Source: Cupriavidus sp. U2 (lineage in GTDB: Bacteria; Pseudomonadota; Gammaproteobacteria; Burkholderiales; Burkholderiaceae). Taken from it: a stretch of 64,000 bases of DNA. The notes beneath the pieces are model-generated. The model saw only the letters and a program-made list of their open reading frames with translations. It searched no databases and was not told where the DNA came from. The translations under genes and the position numbers were made by a program. The stretch lies in the NCBI RefSeq assembly GCF_009663685.2, contig NZ_RCOG02000037.1:57276-121275 (forward strand), read 5' to 3'. Within the stretch, counting starts at the first letter, position 1. The number at the start of each line of letters is the position of its first letter. This document shows positions 34,703 through 43,613 of this stretch, one piece after another.

Positions 34703-36304
34703 TCAGCGTCCTCCTGCCTGCGCGCCGTGGTGCACCGGGCACTTCGCGGGGCTGGCGCCGCCATGCGCGCGGCGCGTGTTGTCCGGCATCGCCATCAGCC
34801 CGGTATAGAGCGTGCGATAGCTGCCCACCATCTGCTCCTGCGTGTAGTACTTTTCCACGCGCGCAATGCCCGAGGCCTGCGCCGCGTGCCAGCGGTCCGG
34901 ATGCTGCAGCAGGCCTAGCGCGGCGCCAGCCAGCGCGGCCGGGTCGGCAATGCGCACCACGTCGCCCGCGGCGCCCAGCGCGGCGTCGTCGCCGGGCAGG
35001 CCGAACACCAGTTCGCTGCACGATCCCACGTCGGTGGTCACGCACGGCACGCCGGCGGCGAAGCCTTCGAGCACCACCAGCGGCAGCGCCTCGGAGATCG
35101 AACTCAGCACCAGCACGCCCACCTTCGGCAGCAGTTCGTCGATCTTCTGGAAGCCCAGGAACCTGACCTTGTCTCCCAGGCCCAGGCTTTCGGCCAGGCT
35201 GCGGCATTCGCGCGCGTATTCAGGGTCCTCGTCCTCGGGGCCGGCAATCCAGCCTTCGGCCTCGGGGTATTCGCGCACCACGGTCAGCATCGCGCGAATA
35301 AAGGTCTTGATGTCCTTGATCGGCACCACGCGGCCGATCAGGCACAGCACCGGCGGCACGCCCGGCGCACGCTTCTCGCGCAGCGCGGACAGGCGCGGCA
35401 GGTTGATGCCGTTCGGGATATTGCGCGTGCGTTCGGCCATCGCGCCGTCCAGCACCTGGCGGCGGCGGTTGCCCTCGTAGAGCGCCGTGATCTCGTCGCC
35501 GGCCTCGTAGCAGACGCGCCCCAGCGTTTCAAAGAAGCGCACCCAGAGTTCGCGGAAATAGCTGATCTGGGAAATGTCGCGTTCGAAGATGTTGCGGTTG
35601 TCGCGGATCCACTGGCTCTGGAACAGGTCGATCTTGCGTTCCTTGGTGTAGATGCCGTGCTCGGACACCAGCAGCGGACGGCCGTTGCGGTGGCGCAGCA
35701 TCGCGCCCAGAAAGCCGGCGTAGCCGGTGGACACCGTGTGGTAGACCCTGGCTGGGATCAGGCCGTCGGCAATGCGCACCAGCTGCCACAGTGGCTTGTG
35801 CATGATGCGGATGGTCCAGAAGTAGTCCGTGAACGACGGGTCCGTGCAGAACTGGCGGTACTGGCTCGTGATCGTGTCCCAGGCCCGCTTGCTGTACAGG
35901 AACGCATCCTCGGACAGCGCCCCGCCCTCGCGCAGCTGCGGCATCAGTTCGCGGATCAGCTCGCCGGCCTCGGCTTCCTTGCCCGGCTCGCGCAGCAGTT
36001 CGTGCAGCGTGTCCGACTTGTCGAACGCGCGCGCGTCGCCCGCCGTGCCATGCACCAGCGGTGGCGGCGGAAAGTCGTACAGGAAATGGGTCTCCAGATG
36101 CACGACGTTATCGGGCAGCGGGTAGGCCATGTCGCCATAGTCCTCGCGGCGGCTGCCAATGAAGACGATGCCGAACCGGATATCGGGAAACGCGCGGATC
36201 ATCTGGTTGACCCAGCTCGACACGCCACCGCTTACATAGGGGAACGTGCCTTCCAGCAGCAGCATGACGTCGGCGGACGTTCCCTTGACCAGAATTTCGC
36301 TCAT
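34703..36304 (-). CDS. pelF: Pel glycosyltransferase PelF
   Basis: A 533-residue cytosolic GT4-family glycosyltransferase that polymerises the Pel chain from UDP-N-acetyl-hexosamines. The family start MLLLEGTFPYVSGGVSSWV, the central IPNGINLPRLSALR, CLIGRVVPIKDIKTFIRAML, and the donor-binding EALPLVVLEGFAAGVP are all present. The ATG at 36304 overlaps the pelE stop in an ATGA arrangement. A short C-terminal extension (HGGASPAKCPVHHGAQAGGR) is not part of the catalytic core. Confidence 0.95.
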   Translation of the reverse strand: MSEILVKGTSADVMLLLEGTFPYVSGGVSSWVNQMIRAFPDIRFGIVFIGSRREDYGDMAYPLPDNVVHLETHFLYDFPPPPLVHGTAGDARAFDKSDTLHELLREPGKEAEAGELIRELMPQLREGGALSEDAFLYSKRAWDTITSQYRQFCTDPSFTDYFWTIRIMHKPLWQLVRIADGLIPARVYHTVSTGYAGFLGAMLRHRNGRPLLVSEHGIYTKERKIDLFQSQWIRDNRNIFERDISQISYFRELWVRFFETLGRVCYEAGDEITALYEGNRRRQVLDGAMAERTRNIPNGINLPRLSALREKRAPGVPPVLCLIGRVVPIKDIKTFIRAMLTVVREYPEAEGWIAGPEDEDPEYARECRSLAESLGLGDKVRFLGFQKIDELLPKVGVLVLSSISEALPLVVLEGFAAGVPCVTTDVGSCSELVFGLPGDDAALGAAGDVVRIADPAALAGAALGLLQHPDRWHAAQASGIARVEKYYTQEQMVGSYRTLYTGLMAMPDNTRRAHGGASPAKCPVHHGAQAGGR

Positions 36305-37287
36305 GATTGCCAGTACCGCAGCAGAGGCCGCACCAGCGGGAGCGGCGAAGGACTGTCGAAAGCCGCCATCAGGCGGCGCACCGCGGCGTAGTCGCGTTCC
36401 TGATAGGCCGCTTCCGCCAGCAGCGGCAGCACGCGCTCGCGCGCAAAGCCCAGCGTCTCGGCGCGGCCCAGGAAGTCGCGCGCCTCGCCTGGCGCATGGC
36501 GTGTCAGCGCCAGGCGGCCACGCATGTACCACAGGGCCGCATTGCTGTCGTCGATCTCCAGCGCGGCGCTGGCATAGCGTTCCACCTGGCTGGCCGTGTA
36601 GCGGTACACATCGCCCTGCACCAGGTTCTGGTAGATCAGCTCCCAGTACAGGTCGGCCAGGCGCTTGTTGATTTCCAGCCGTGCCTGCGGCGTATCGGCC
36701 GATTCCAGGCGCGGCAGTTCGGCCAGGATCTGCTGCGTCAACTGCTTTTCCGCGCCGTCCAGCATGCCGTAGGCCAACAGGCGGATGTCGTCCGTGCTGT
36801 CGGCCAGCAGTTCGCGCAGCACGGGGCTGGCCGTGCGCGTGGGCATCGATTGCATCGCCACGAGCGCCGTCATGCGTTCCGGCAGCGGCGCACGCGTGTT
36901 GCCCAGCTGGGCGCGCAGGCGCGCACCGCCGCCATGCGTCACGCGCTGGATCAGGTGCGTCACGAACTCGGGCAGCGCCACCGAGGCAATGCCGGCGCTG
37001 TCGCGCCGATGCGGGAACAGCTTCGAAAACAGCAGGCTGCCCAGGCAAACCAGCGTGCCGCCGAGCGGCACGAAGAAGCAGAACGCCGCCATGTACGCGT
37101 AGCTCCACCCGAACGGCGTACGAAAGCGCCGCGGCAGCAGACGCCACACCGCCAGGCCGAGCAGCCCGGCGGCGATGGCCTGCAGGCCCAGGAACGACAG
37201 CAGCAGCGGCAACCCCGTGCCGCCGTGAAACAGCAGGTACAGTGCCGCGATCTGCGAGGCGGTGCCGCCGATGGTCAGCTTGCCCAT
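36301..37287 (-). CDS. pelE: Pel protein PelE
   Basis: A 328-residue inner-membrane protein with two N-terminal helices (SQIAALYLLFHGGTGLPLLL and MAAFCFFVPLGGTLVCLGSLLF) and a cytoplasmic helical region with TPR-like repeats (about residues 130-320). In the Pel complex it is thought to hold PelF at the membrane. The length agrees with known PelE. It follows pelD by 3 bases and overlaps pelF by 4. Confidence 0.92.
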   Translation of the reverse strand: MGKLTIGGTASQIAALYLLFHGGTGLPLLLSFLGLQAIAAGLLGLAVWRLLPRRFRTPFGWSYAYMAAFCFFVPLGGTLVCLGSLLFSKLFPHRRDSAGIASVALPEFVTHLIQRVTHGGGARLRAQLGNTRAPLPERMTALVAMQSMPTRTASPVLRELLADSTDDIRLLAYGMLDGAEKQLTQQILAELPRLESADTPQARLEINKRLADLYWELIYQNLVQGDVYRYTASQVERYASAALEIDDSNAALWYMRGRLALTRHAPGEARDFLGRAETLGFARERVLPLLAEAAYQERDYAAVRRLMAAFDSPSPLPLVRPLLRYWQS

Positions 37288-37290
37288 GCG

Positions 37291-38799
37291 TCAGCCCGCC
37301 TGCGTCTGTCCGGCCGACGCGGCCGCGCCCGGTCCGGGGGGGGCCGCCGGCTTGACGGTGCCATAGGTGCCGTCGTTGCCATTCTTGCCGTCCTTGCCGT
37401 CCAGATGACAGCGGTGCAGCAGGCGCACCAGCGCCTCTTCGGCACCGGCGGCCGGCACCGGCAGCGTGTAGACACCGATGTGCGCGCTGGCGAAATCGGT
37501 ACCGAACTGCGCGCGCAGCATGTCTTCGATGCGCACCAGGTAAGCCGACACCGCCTGGCTGTCCGACAGCGGCATCAGCGTCAGCATGGCCCGCTGATGC
37601 ACCCCGCGCGCCGGCCAGGCCACGTCCAGCGCCCGGCGGCTGCGCACCACCTGTTCGAACAGCGCGTCGCGCGCTTCGTCCAGGTCGAACACCAGCGCCA
37701 CCACCGAACTCTGGATGCCGGTCTCGCGGCGCAGACGCGACAGACGCGCATAATCCAGCGCGAACGCGTACGGAATGGCCGGGGCCAGCTCCTGGATGCC
37801 GTGCGTGGCCTGGGCATGCTCCACGCCGTCGGCGTAGTAGCCCATCAGCACCATCAGCAGCTGCAGGTTTTCATAGGTCAGCGACAGGAACGGCATGCGC
37901 TCCACGACCAGCACGCCGATCAGGCGGTCCGATCCGGCCAGCAAGGGCGCCACGGCCACGTAGCGCGTCTCGGCGTCCTGCTGCAGGCCCGTGGTGCGCA
38001 GATGCGCGAGTTCGCGCGTCTCCAGGCAGTGGCGCACCAGCGGATCGTTGATGTCCAGTGCGAATTCGGGACCGATGGCGGCAACCGCCTCCGGCACGAC
38101 GCGCTCGCCCGTGCACGCGAACAGCGCGGCCCCTTCGATCTGGCATGCCTGTGCCACCACCTGCAGCATCGGCTGGGCGCCGGCCAGCAGCTCGGCCTTG
38201 CTGCCGCGCGCGGCGTCCTGCATGGCCACGGCACGCAGCTGCGACAGCGTGTCGCGCAGCGTGGTCGGGCGGGCCAGCAGGTCGTTCTCCAGTCGGGCGT
38301 GCGAAATGCGCAGCAGGTAGTGGTTCTTGGTCAGCGCGGAGAGCCGCTCGTCCAGGTAGCGGTTCACGGCGCGTGCGCGCGCCAGGCGTGTGTTCCACAC
38401 GTCGCCGAACTGGCCGGCCACCAGCACCAGCAGCAGGCCGCCCAGGAAGAACATGCGCGGGAACGCTTCGCCATGGCTGCCCATGGTGTCGAAGAAGAAC
38501 CAGCCGCCCAGCAGCATCAGCACCGCCCCCACGCCCACCAGCGTGCCATAGCGCAGCGCCAGGATCACCGGCAGCAGCCATGCCCACGGAAAGCCCAGAC
38601 CCAGCAGCAGCGGGTTTTGCGGCAGGATCGCCCAGGCGATGGCCATGGCCACCGCCATCACCACGATCATCTCCAGCACGGCGGCCGCGCCGCCTCCCGC
38701 GGGCGCCAGCCAGCGCGCATAGCGCCCGCCCAGGCCAATGCCCTGGCCCTGGCGGGTCGCCTGACGCTTGTTATCGGCGGTGTTAGCCACGCTTGTCAC
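37291..38799 (-). CDS. pelD: c-di-GMP receptor PelD
   Basis: A 502-residue inner-membrane protein. Helices near residues 40-130 (VLEMIVVMAVAMAIAWAIL, then WAWLLPVILALRYGTLVGVG) lead to a GAF domain and a degenerate GGDEF domain. The c-di-GMP inhibitory site is retained as RIED at 423-426 (RxxD pattern), so Pel output should be switched on by c-di-GMP. The last 35 residues (DGKDGKNGNDGTYGTVKP onward) form a glycine-rich, low-complexity tail that is not typical of the family. Start ATG at 38799. Confidence 0.93.
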   Translation of the reverse strand: MTSVANTADNKRQATRQGQGIGLGGRYARWLAPAGGGAAAVLEMIVVMAVAMAIAWAILPQNPLLLGLGFPWAWLLPVILALRYGTLVGVGAVLMLLGGWFFFDTMGSHGEAFPRMFFLGGLLLVLVAGQFGDVWNTRLARARAVNRYLDERLSALTKNHYLLRISHARLENDLLARPTTLRDTLSQLRAVAMQDAARGSKAELLAGAQPMLQVVAQACQIEGAALFACTGERVVPEAVAAIGPEFALDINDPLVRHCLETRELAHLRTTGLQQDAETRYVAVAPLLAGSDRLIGVLVVERMPFLSLTYENLQLLMVLMGYYADGVEHAQATHGIQELAPAIPYAFALDYARLSRLRRETGIQSSVVALVFDLDEARDALFEQVVRSRRALDVAWPARGVHQRAMLTLMPLSDSQAVSAYLVRIEDMLRAQFGTDFASAHIGVYTLPVPAAGAEEALVRLLHRCHLDGKDGKNGNDGTYGTVKPAAPPGPGAAASAGQTQAG

Positions 38800-38825
38800 C
38801 CGTCCTTTTGTGTACCCGGTTCAAC

Positions 38826-39374
38826 TCAACCCTGCATCAGCGGTGCCAGCAGGCGGCGCAGCAGCTTCTGGGCTACGCCCGACAGCGACTCGCGGCTCCA
38901 GCCGGCGTTGCTGCCCGTGGCCGACCACACCACCTGGCCGCTCGACACGTCGATCAGTTGCAGCGAGATGCCCACAGCCGGTTCGCCATCGACACCTACC
39001 TTGTAGCGCCATTCCTGCACGGCGCCCGTCAGCGCATAGCGTGCCCGTTCGCCGCGCGCCCATTCCAGCGCCTTGCTCACCGACTCCCGCTCGGCCGGCT
39101 CGAACAGCGTTTCGGGGTTCAGCGCCGCCGGATAACGCTTCAGGTTGGCCACGCCGCCCGTCTTCAGCAGCGACTCGGCGATGGCTTCGGCGCGCAGGCC
39201 CGCCTGCGGCGTTTCGGTGTAGTTCACGATCGGCAGCACGGCCACGGTGTCGCCGGCGGCCATCTGCGGCGCGCGGCCCACGTCGGTCACGGCGCAGCCG
39301 GCCAGCCACAATGCGGCGCCGGTTGCCGCCACCCATGCCATCAGGCGACCCGTGCGGGTATTGGTCTTGTTCAT
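38826..39374 (-). CDS. pelC: Outer-membrane lipoprotein PelC
   Basis: A 182-residue lipoprotein; the lipobox LWLAGC puts the lipidated Cys at about residue 27. PelC assembles into a periplasmic ring beneath the PelB pore and helps guide the polymer. Family stretches TVAVLPIVNYTETPQAGLRA and GISLQLIDVSSGQVVWSA are present. It lies between pelB and pelD, on the same strand. Confidence 0.94.
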   Translation of the reverse strand: MNKTNTRTGRLMAWVAATGAALWLAGCAVTDVGRAPQMAAGDTVAVLPIVNYTETPQAGLRAEAIAESLLKTGGVANLKRYPAALNPETLFEPAERESVSKALEWARGERARYALTGAVQEWRYKVGVDGEPAVGISLQLIDVSSGQVVWSATGSNAGWSRESLSGVAQKLLRRLLAPLMQG

Positions 39375-39416
39375 CTTCGATCCCCCTCGTTACCTTGAAA
39401 TCCAGTCAAATGTTCA

Positions 39417-42400
39417 TCAATAGAGCCAGCGATAACGCAGGCCGACTTCGGTCAGCGGCGTTCCCGTGGTGCGGGCCGCGGTGTCGTGCGAGACATACAG
39501 CGACAGATGGTCGTTGCCGAACACAGATCCCGCCACGCCCAGCTGCCCCCGGAAGTTGTGCCCCGCGCGCGTGTCGTACAGCGCACCGGCTTCCATGAAG
39601 GGCCGCCACTTGCGCGTGTAGTCGTCGATCAGGTCGGTGCCAAAACCGAACAGCACGCCGGCCTGCGTGAAGCTCTGCGGCATGTAGAACGCCGGCGTGG
39701 CCTCGTCGTCACCGGCCGGCAGCAGCCGCTGCATGGTCGACGACAGCGTGCCGCCATTGGCACTGTAGATGCCGCGCGTGCCGACGATGCGCACCGTGTA
39801 GTCCGGATACTGCGTGCGGATGCGATAGCCGGCCTCGACGTCGAAGACCATGCCATGGCCCAGCGCGGTGCGGTCCTGACCGTAGAAGTGGTTGTACTGG
39901 GCGCGGCCGCTGATGAACTCCCGCAGGCCCAGGCGCCACGTGGCGCCCAGTTCCACGACATCCTTCATGCCGCCCACCCGCAGCTGTGCCGATTCGTCGG
40001 CCGGCTGGTTGTAGCCAACCGTGCCCGTGTACTGGATGCGCCCTTCCTGGTTCCAGTTGCCGGACAGGCGTGCCGTGGTGAAGCTTTCCAGGCCGTCACG
40101 GCGGCCAATCCCGAGCAGCCAGTTCTTCTGGCTGTCGCGATAGCTCAGCGCCAGTTCGGCACGACGGTCCGATGCCGGCACGTTGTCCAGCTGCGTGCGG
40201 TCCGCGCTGCGCTGGTCGCGGAACACACCACGCAGGTTCACCGCATAGCCGTCCCACAGGCGCGCGCCGCCTGCCAGGCTGTACTCGTAGTATTCGAGCG
40301 GCTTCTGGCGCTGGAACGTGACGCGCGGCTCGATGGCCTGGGCGTTGAACAGCAGCGCATCTTCCAGCGTCTGCTGGAGCGTGTCGTCGGTACGGGCCAG
40401 CTCCTGCGTTTCAAACGCCTGGGTCTGGGCGGTGGAGAGGCGGTCCAGCTGGCGGTTGGCCTCGATCTGGTTCGCCACCGGCACGCGGCCCGCCTGGCGC
40501 TCCATGATCCGGTCGAGCTGGTCCATGTCGTTGCTGTCCAGCGCGATGGAAATCTCGGCATACGCGGGCCGCTGCATGCGGTCGGCATACTGCCGGGCCA
40601 GCCACGCCCGGGCCAGATCGTTCGATTCGGACGACATCGCCCAGGCCAGCGCCACCTCGCGGCTGGCTGCCGATATCTGGCTCTGGCGACGGCGCTGCGC
40701 GTCGGTCAGTGCGGCCGGCGGCACTGCGTCCAGCGACGGCAGCCCTGGCACATTGCCGAGTTGCGATGGCGACTTCGCATCGCCCGGCGCGGCGCGGCGT
40801 CCGGCCACTTCGGCGCGGTCGCGGCGCAGCATCTCGATGACGAGGCTGCGCGACACATCGCCCGACGCAAAGATCTGGCCCAGCGCCACGGTCTGGCGGC
40901 GCAGGTCGCCCCGTGCCGGACCATCCTGTGTGTCGTCTTCCGCGTCGCCGTCTTCATCGTCGCTTGCCGATGCATTGGCCCAGTGCTGGCCCCCCGCAGC
41001 CCACGCGTGGTGCAGGTCGATCCATGCCTGCCTGCGGATGCGCCAGGCCGTCGATGTCTGCCCGATGGCTTCGTACGCGTCGGCGGTCAGGCCCAGCCAG
41101 AGCGGATCGGCGTTCTTGCCCTGCTGCATCTTGCGCAGGTAGTGCAGCGCGGTATAGCCGTCCTGGAAGCGCATGGCACCCGCGGCATACGCGCCCCACA
41201 GGCCCGGGTCCTGCTCGGCACTGGGCTTCAGTCGCTGCATCACCGCGCGCACTTCGCTGTCGGTGCCATTGTCGACGAGCGCCCAAAGCAGCGCGCCGAA
41301 AGTCTCGCTGTCCGCATCGGGCTGCGCGGCGGCACGGCGCAGGTCGGCCAGCGCGCGGTCGCGGTTGCCGGTCAGGCGCCAGTATTCGGCGCGGCGCATC
41401 AGGAACGCCGCCGACGATTCGGCTTCGCTGCGCTGCTCGGGAGGCAGGTCCGCCAGCAGCTGGTCGATGCGGCGCCAGGCATGCGCGCGGGTGTAGTAGT
41501 ACACCGCCAGCTGGAACTGGTCGAACTTGCCGTTCTTGCGCCAGCTTGCTTCGGCGATCCGGCCCGCGTCGATGGGCGAGCGGTCGTAGTACGCAATCAG
41601 GTTCGAATAGTCGGCCTCTACCGTGTCGCGCACCTCGGCAATGCAGTCGTTGCGGGCGGCACCCGGCGGAAACTGCATGCAGTGGTCGTCACGGGTCTCG
41701 GCCATGGCGAACATCATCTGGCGATAGCCGTCCTTGAGCAGATCGTCGCGTTGCGTCAGACGGGCCAGCTCGGTGTACGTGCGCCAGTACAGCAGGTCCT
41801 GCGGGCCCGCCTGCTTGCGCGCGGGCAGCAGCGCATCCATCGCCTCGTTCAGTCGGCCCCGCACAAACAGGATATTGGCGCGCTTGACCGCGTATCGCGG
41901 CCGGGCGCCAAAGCGTTTTTCGAGCTGACCGTAGAGGTCAAAGGCGCGATCGTCCTTGCCCGCGCGCTCGGCCAGTTCGGCATTGCGCTCCATCGCCTGG
42001 CGGCCAGTCGGGCCGTTTGCCAGCGTGTCCAGGAAGGCCATGCCGGCCTCCGGTTCGCCCAGCCGCTCGTAGGCAGCCACCACCTCGTCGATGGTCTTCA
42101 GGTCGCCGCCCGTGGCACGGTGACGCAGCGCAGCCAGGTAGGCGCGATCGTCGTTGAGGCCCGGCGCCAGGCGCATCACGTTGTTCCAGGCGCGCTCGTC
42201 GTTGGTCGCCTGCGCGTATTCGAGCCAGCTCTGCAGCGCGATCATCGGCTGGCGGTTCCATTCGGCTACCTGCGCCAGCCGCTCGCGCCAGACCGGCTCG
42301 TTCGGCAGCTTGCGCACCGCCGTCCGCGCCACGTCCTGGGCCTGGTCGAGCTTGCCCGCCGCCAGGAACACGCGGTAGGCCAGATCGTAGTCGTCGGCGT

Positions 42401-43613
42401 TGAACGCCTTGCCGGCCGCCACGGCTGCAGCCACTTCATCCTTGGCGGCGGCCTGGGCCTCGGCCTGCGTCGGATTGCCCGGACCCGGCTTGGGCGTGGC
42501 CTGGACCGGCATCGGTGCCGGCGCGGCCTGCACGTGAACGCGGCGCAGGCCGAAATCGCCCATCCGGTCGCGCATGGCAACGCCGCGCGGGCCATCCAGG
42601 AAAACATCGCCACGGGCCAGCCACGGCTCGGTGTCGGACACGCGACGCACGGCCGCATGCGCGGCATCGCGGCGCAGCGCCGCCAGCGCGATCTGCGCGG
42701 CGCCCGACGGTTTGCCGGCCGACAGCTTCAGCAGCCGCTCGACGTACTTCGCCGCCACGTCCGGCTTGTTGGCGGCCAGCGCCAGCCTGGTCAGGTAGCG
42801 CAGTACGTCGGGATCCTCAAGCAGCCTGGCGCCGCGACGCTCGGCTTCCACCAGCGCCTCATCCAGCAGGTTGCCCGCCTGCAGCGTCTGCAGCGCCTGC
42901 AGGAACAGCGTGCGCTGTTCGTACAGGTTCTTGCTGCGCGCCTGCGCGTCGAACAACGCCTGCGCGGAATCGCGATAGTTGCCGCCGGCCAGCGCGATGC
43001 TGGCCAGCTGCCGGTTGTAGAAATCGAGATTGGCGGGATCGCGCTTGCCCAGCGTGCGGAACAGCACGCTGGCCGCGTCGGCATCGCCGATCTGGCGCGC
43101 TTGCGTGGCCAGCGTCTGCAGGTCGGCCAGCGACCAGCCGCGCATGGCGCCGTCGGCGGTGGCCTGCCTGAGCAGGTCCTTCATCAGCGCCAGGCGCTCG
43201 GCACGCTCGGGCGATTCGGGTTGCGCCGCATAGGCGCGCTGCTGCGTGATCTCGATGCGCGTGCGCAGGATATGGCCGGTCATGTCCTGCCCCTGCACGG
43301 CCATCATGCGTTCGACCATTTTCTCGGCGTCGTCCAGGCGGCCGCTGCGCGCGTACTGCTCGGCCAGCACGCTCATGAAGCTCGTGTCGTTGGGGGCCAC
43401 GCGCGACCACGCCTCGAGATAGGCGACGGTCAGGCCGTCAACCGTACGACCCTGGCCTAGCAGGCGTTCGCGCAGCGTTTCGCGCGGAAACATCAGCGCC
43501 AGGCCCACCCCCACCATCGCGGTAAAGGTCAGAACCAGCGCCGGCGGCAACAGCCGCTCGCGCTCAGGCGCCGCAGCGGACTTCGACTTGTTGCTGGACA
43601 TGGATCGGATCAT
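39417..43613 (-). CDS. pelB: Pel outer-membrane pore and TPR scaffold PelB
   Basis: A 1398-residue protein, larger than the roughly 1200 residues I expect. A single N-terminal helix (ALVLTFTAMVGVGLALMF) is followed by a long TPR scaffold and a C-terminal beta-barrel of about 300 residues ending in YRWLY, with the typical terminal aromatic residue. It exports Pel with PelC and holds PelA. An acidic insert (SASDDEDGDAEDDTQDG, about residue 880) interrupts the scaffold. The ATG at 43613 overlaps pelA by 50 bases; a second in-frame ATG at 43601 is an alternative start. Confidence 0.94.
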   Translation of the reverse strand: MIRSMSSNKSKSAAAPERERLLPPALVLTFTAMVGVGLALMFPRETLRERLLGQGRTVDGLTVAYLEAWSRVAPNDTSFMSVLAEQYARSGRLDDAEKMVERMMAVQGQDMTGHILRTRIEITQQRAYAAQPESPERAERLALMKDLLRQATADGAMRGWSLADLQTLATQARQIGDADAASVLFRTLGKRDPANLDFYNRQLASIALAGGNYRDSAQALFDAQARSKNLYEQRTLFLQALQTLQAGNLLDEALVEAERRGARLLEDPDVLRYLTRLALAANKPDVAAKYVERLLKLSAGKPSGAAQIALAALRRDAAHAAVRRVSDTEPWLARGDVFLDGPRGVAMRDRMGDFGLRRVHVQAAPAPMPVQATPKPGPGNPTQAEAQAAAKDEVAAAVAAGKAFNADDYDLAYRVFLAAGKLDQAQDVARTAVRKLPNEPVWRERLAQVAEWNRQPMIALQSWLEYAQATNDERAWNNVMRLAPGLNDDRAYLAALRHRATGGDLKTIDEVVAAYERLGEPEAGMAFLDTLANGPTGRQAMERNAELAERAGKDDRAFDLYGQLEKRFGARPRYAVKRANILFVRGRLNEAMDALLPARKQAGPQDLLYWRTYTELARLTQRDDLLKDGYRQMMFAMAETRDDHCMQFPPGAARNDCIAEVRDTVEADYSNLIAYYDRSPIDAGRIAEASWRKNGKFDQFQLAVYYYTRAHAWRRIDQLLADLPPEQRSEAESSAAFLMRRAEYWRLTGNRDRALADLRRAAAQPDADSETFGALLWALVDNGTDSEVRAVMQRLKPSAEQDPGLWGAYAAGAMRFQDGYTALHYLRKMQQGKNADPLWLGLTADAYEAIGQTSTAWRIRRQAWIDLHHAWAAGGQHWANASASDDEDGDAEDDTQDGPARGDLRRQTVALGQIFASGDVSRSLVIEMLRRDRAEVAGRRAAPGDAKSPSQLGNVPGLPSLDAVPPAALTDAQRRRQSQISAASREVALAWAMSSESNDLARAWLARQYADRMQRPAYAEISIALDSNDMDQLDRIMERQAGRVPVANQIEANRQLDRLSTAQTQAFETQELARTDDTLQQTLEDALLFNAQAIEPRVTFQRQKPLEYYEYSLAGGARLWDGYAVNLRGVFRDQRSADRTQLDNVPASDRRAELALSYRDSQKNWLLGIGRRDGLESFTTARLSGNWNQEGRIQYTGTVGYNQPADESAQLRVGGMKDVVELGATWRLGLREFISGRAQYNHFYGQDRTALGHGMVFDVEAGYRIRTQYPDYTVRIVGTRGIYSANGGTLSSTMQRLLPAGDDEATPAFYMPQSFTQAGVLFGFGTDLIDDYTRKWRPFMEAGALYDTRAGHNFRGQLGVAGSVFGNDHLSLYVSHDTAARTTGTPLTEVGLRYRWLY

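Noticed and set aside
39486..43460. Open frame of 1324 codons opposite pelB
   Set aside because: It is antisense to a clear PelB. High GC with strong third-position bias leaves the complementary strand open. The translation is low-complexity and rich in Arg, Gln, His and Val, with no family pattern.
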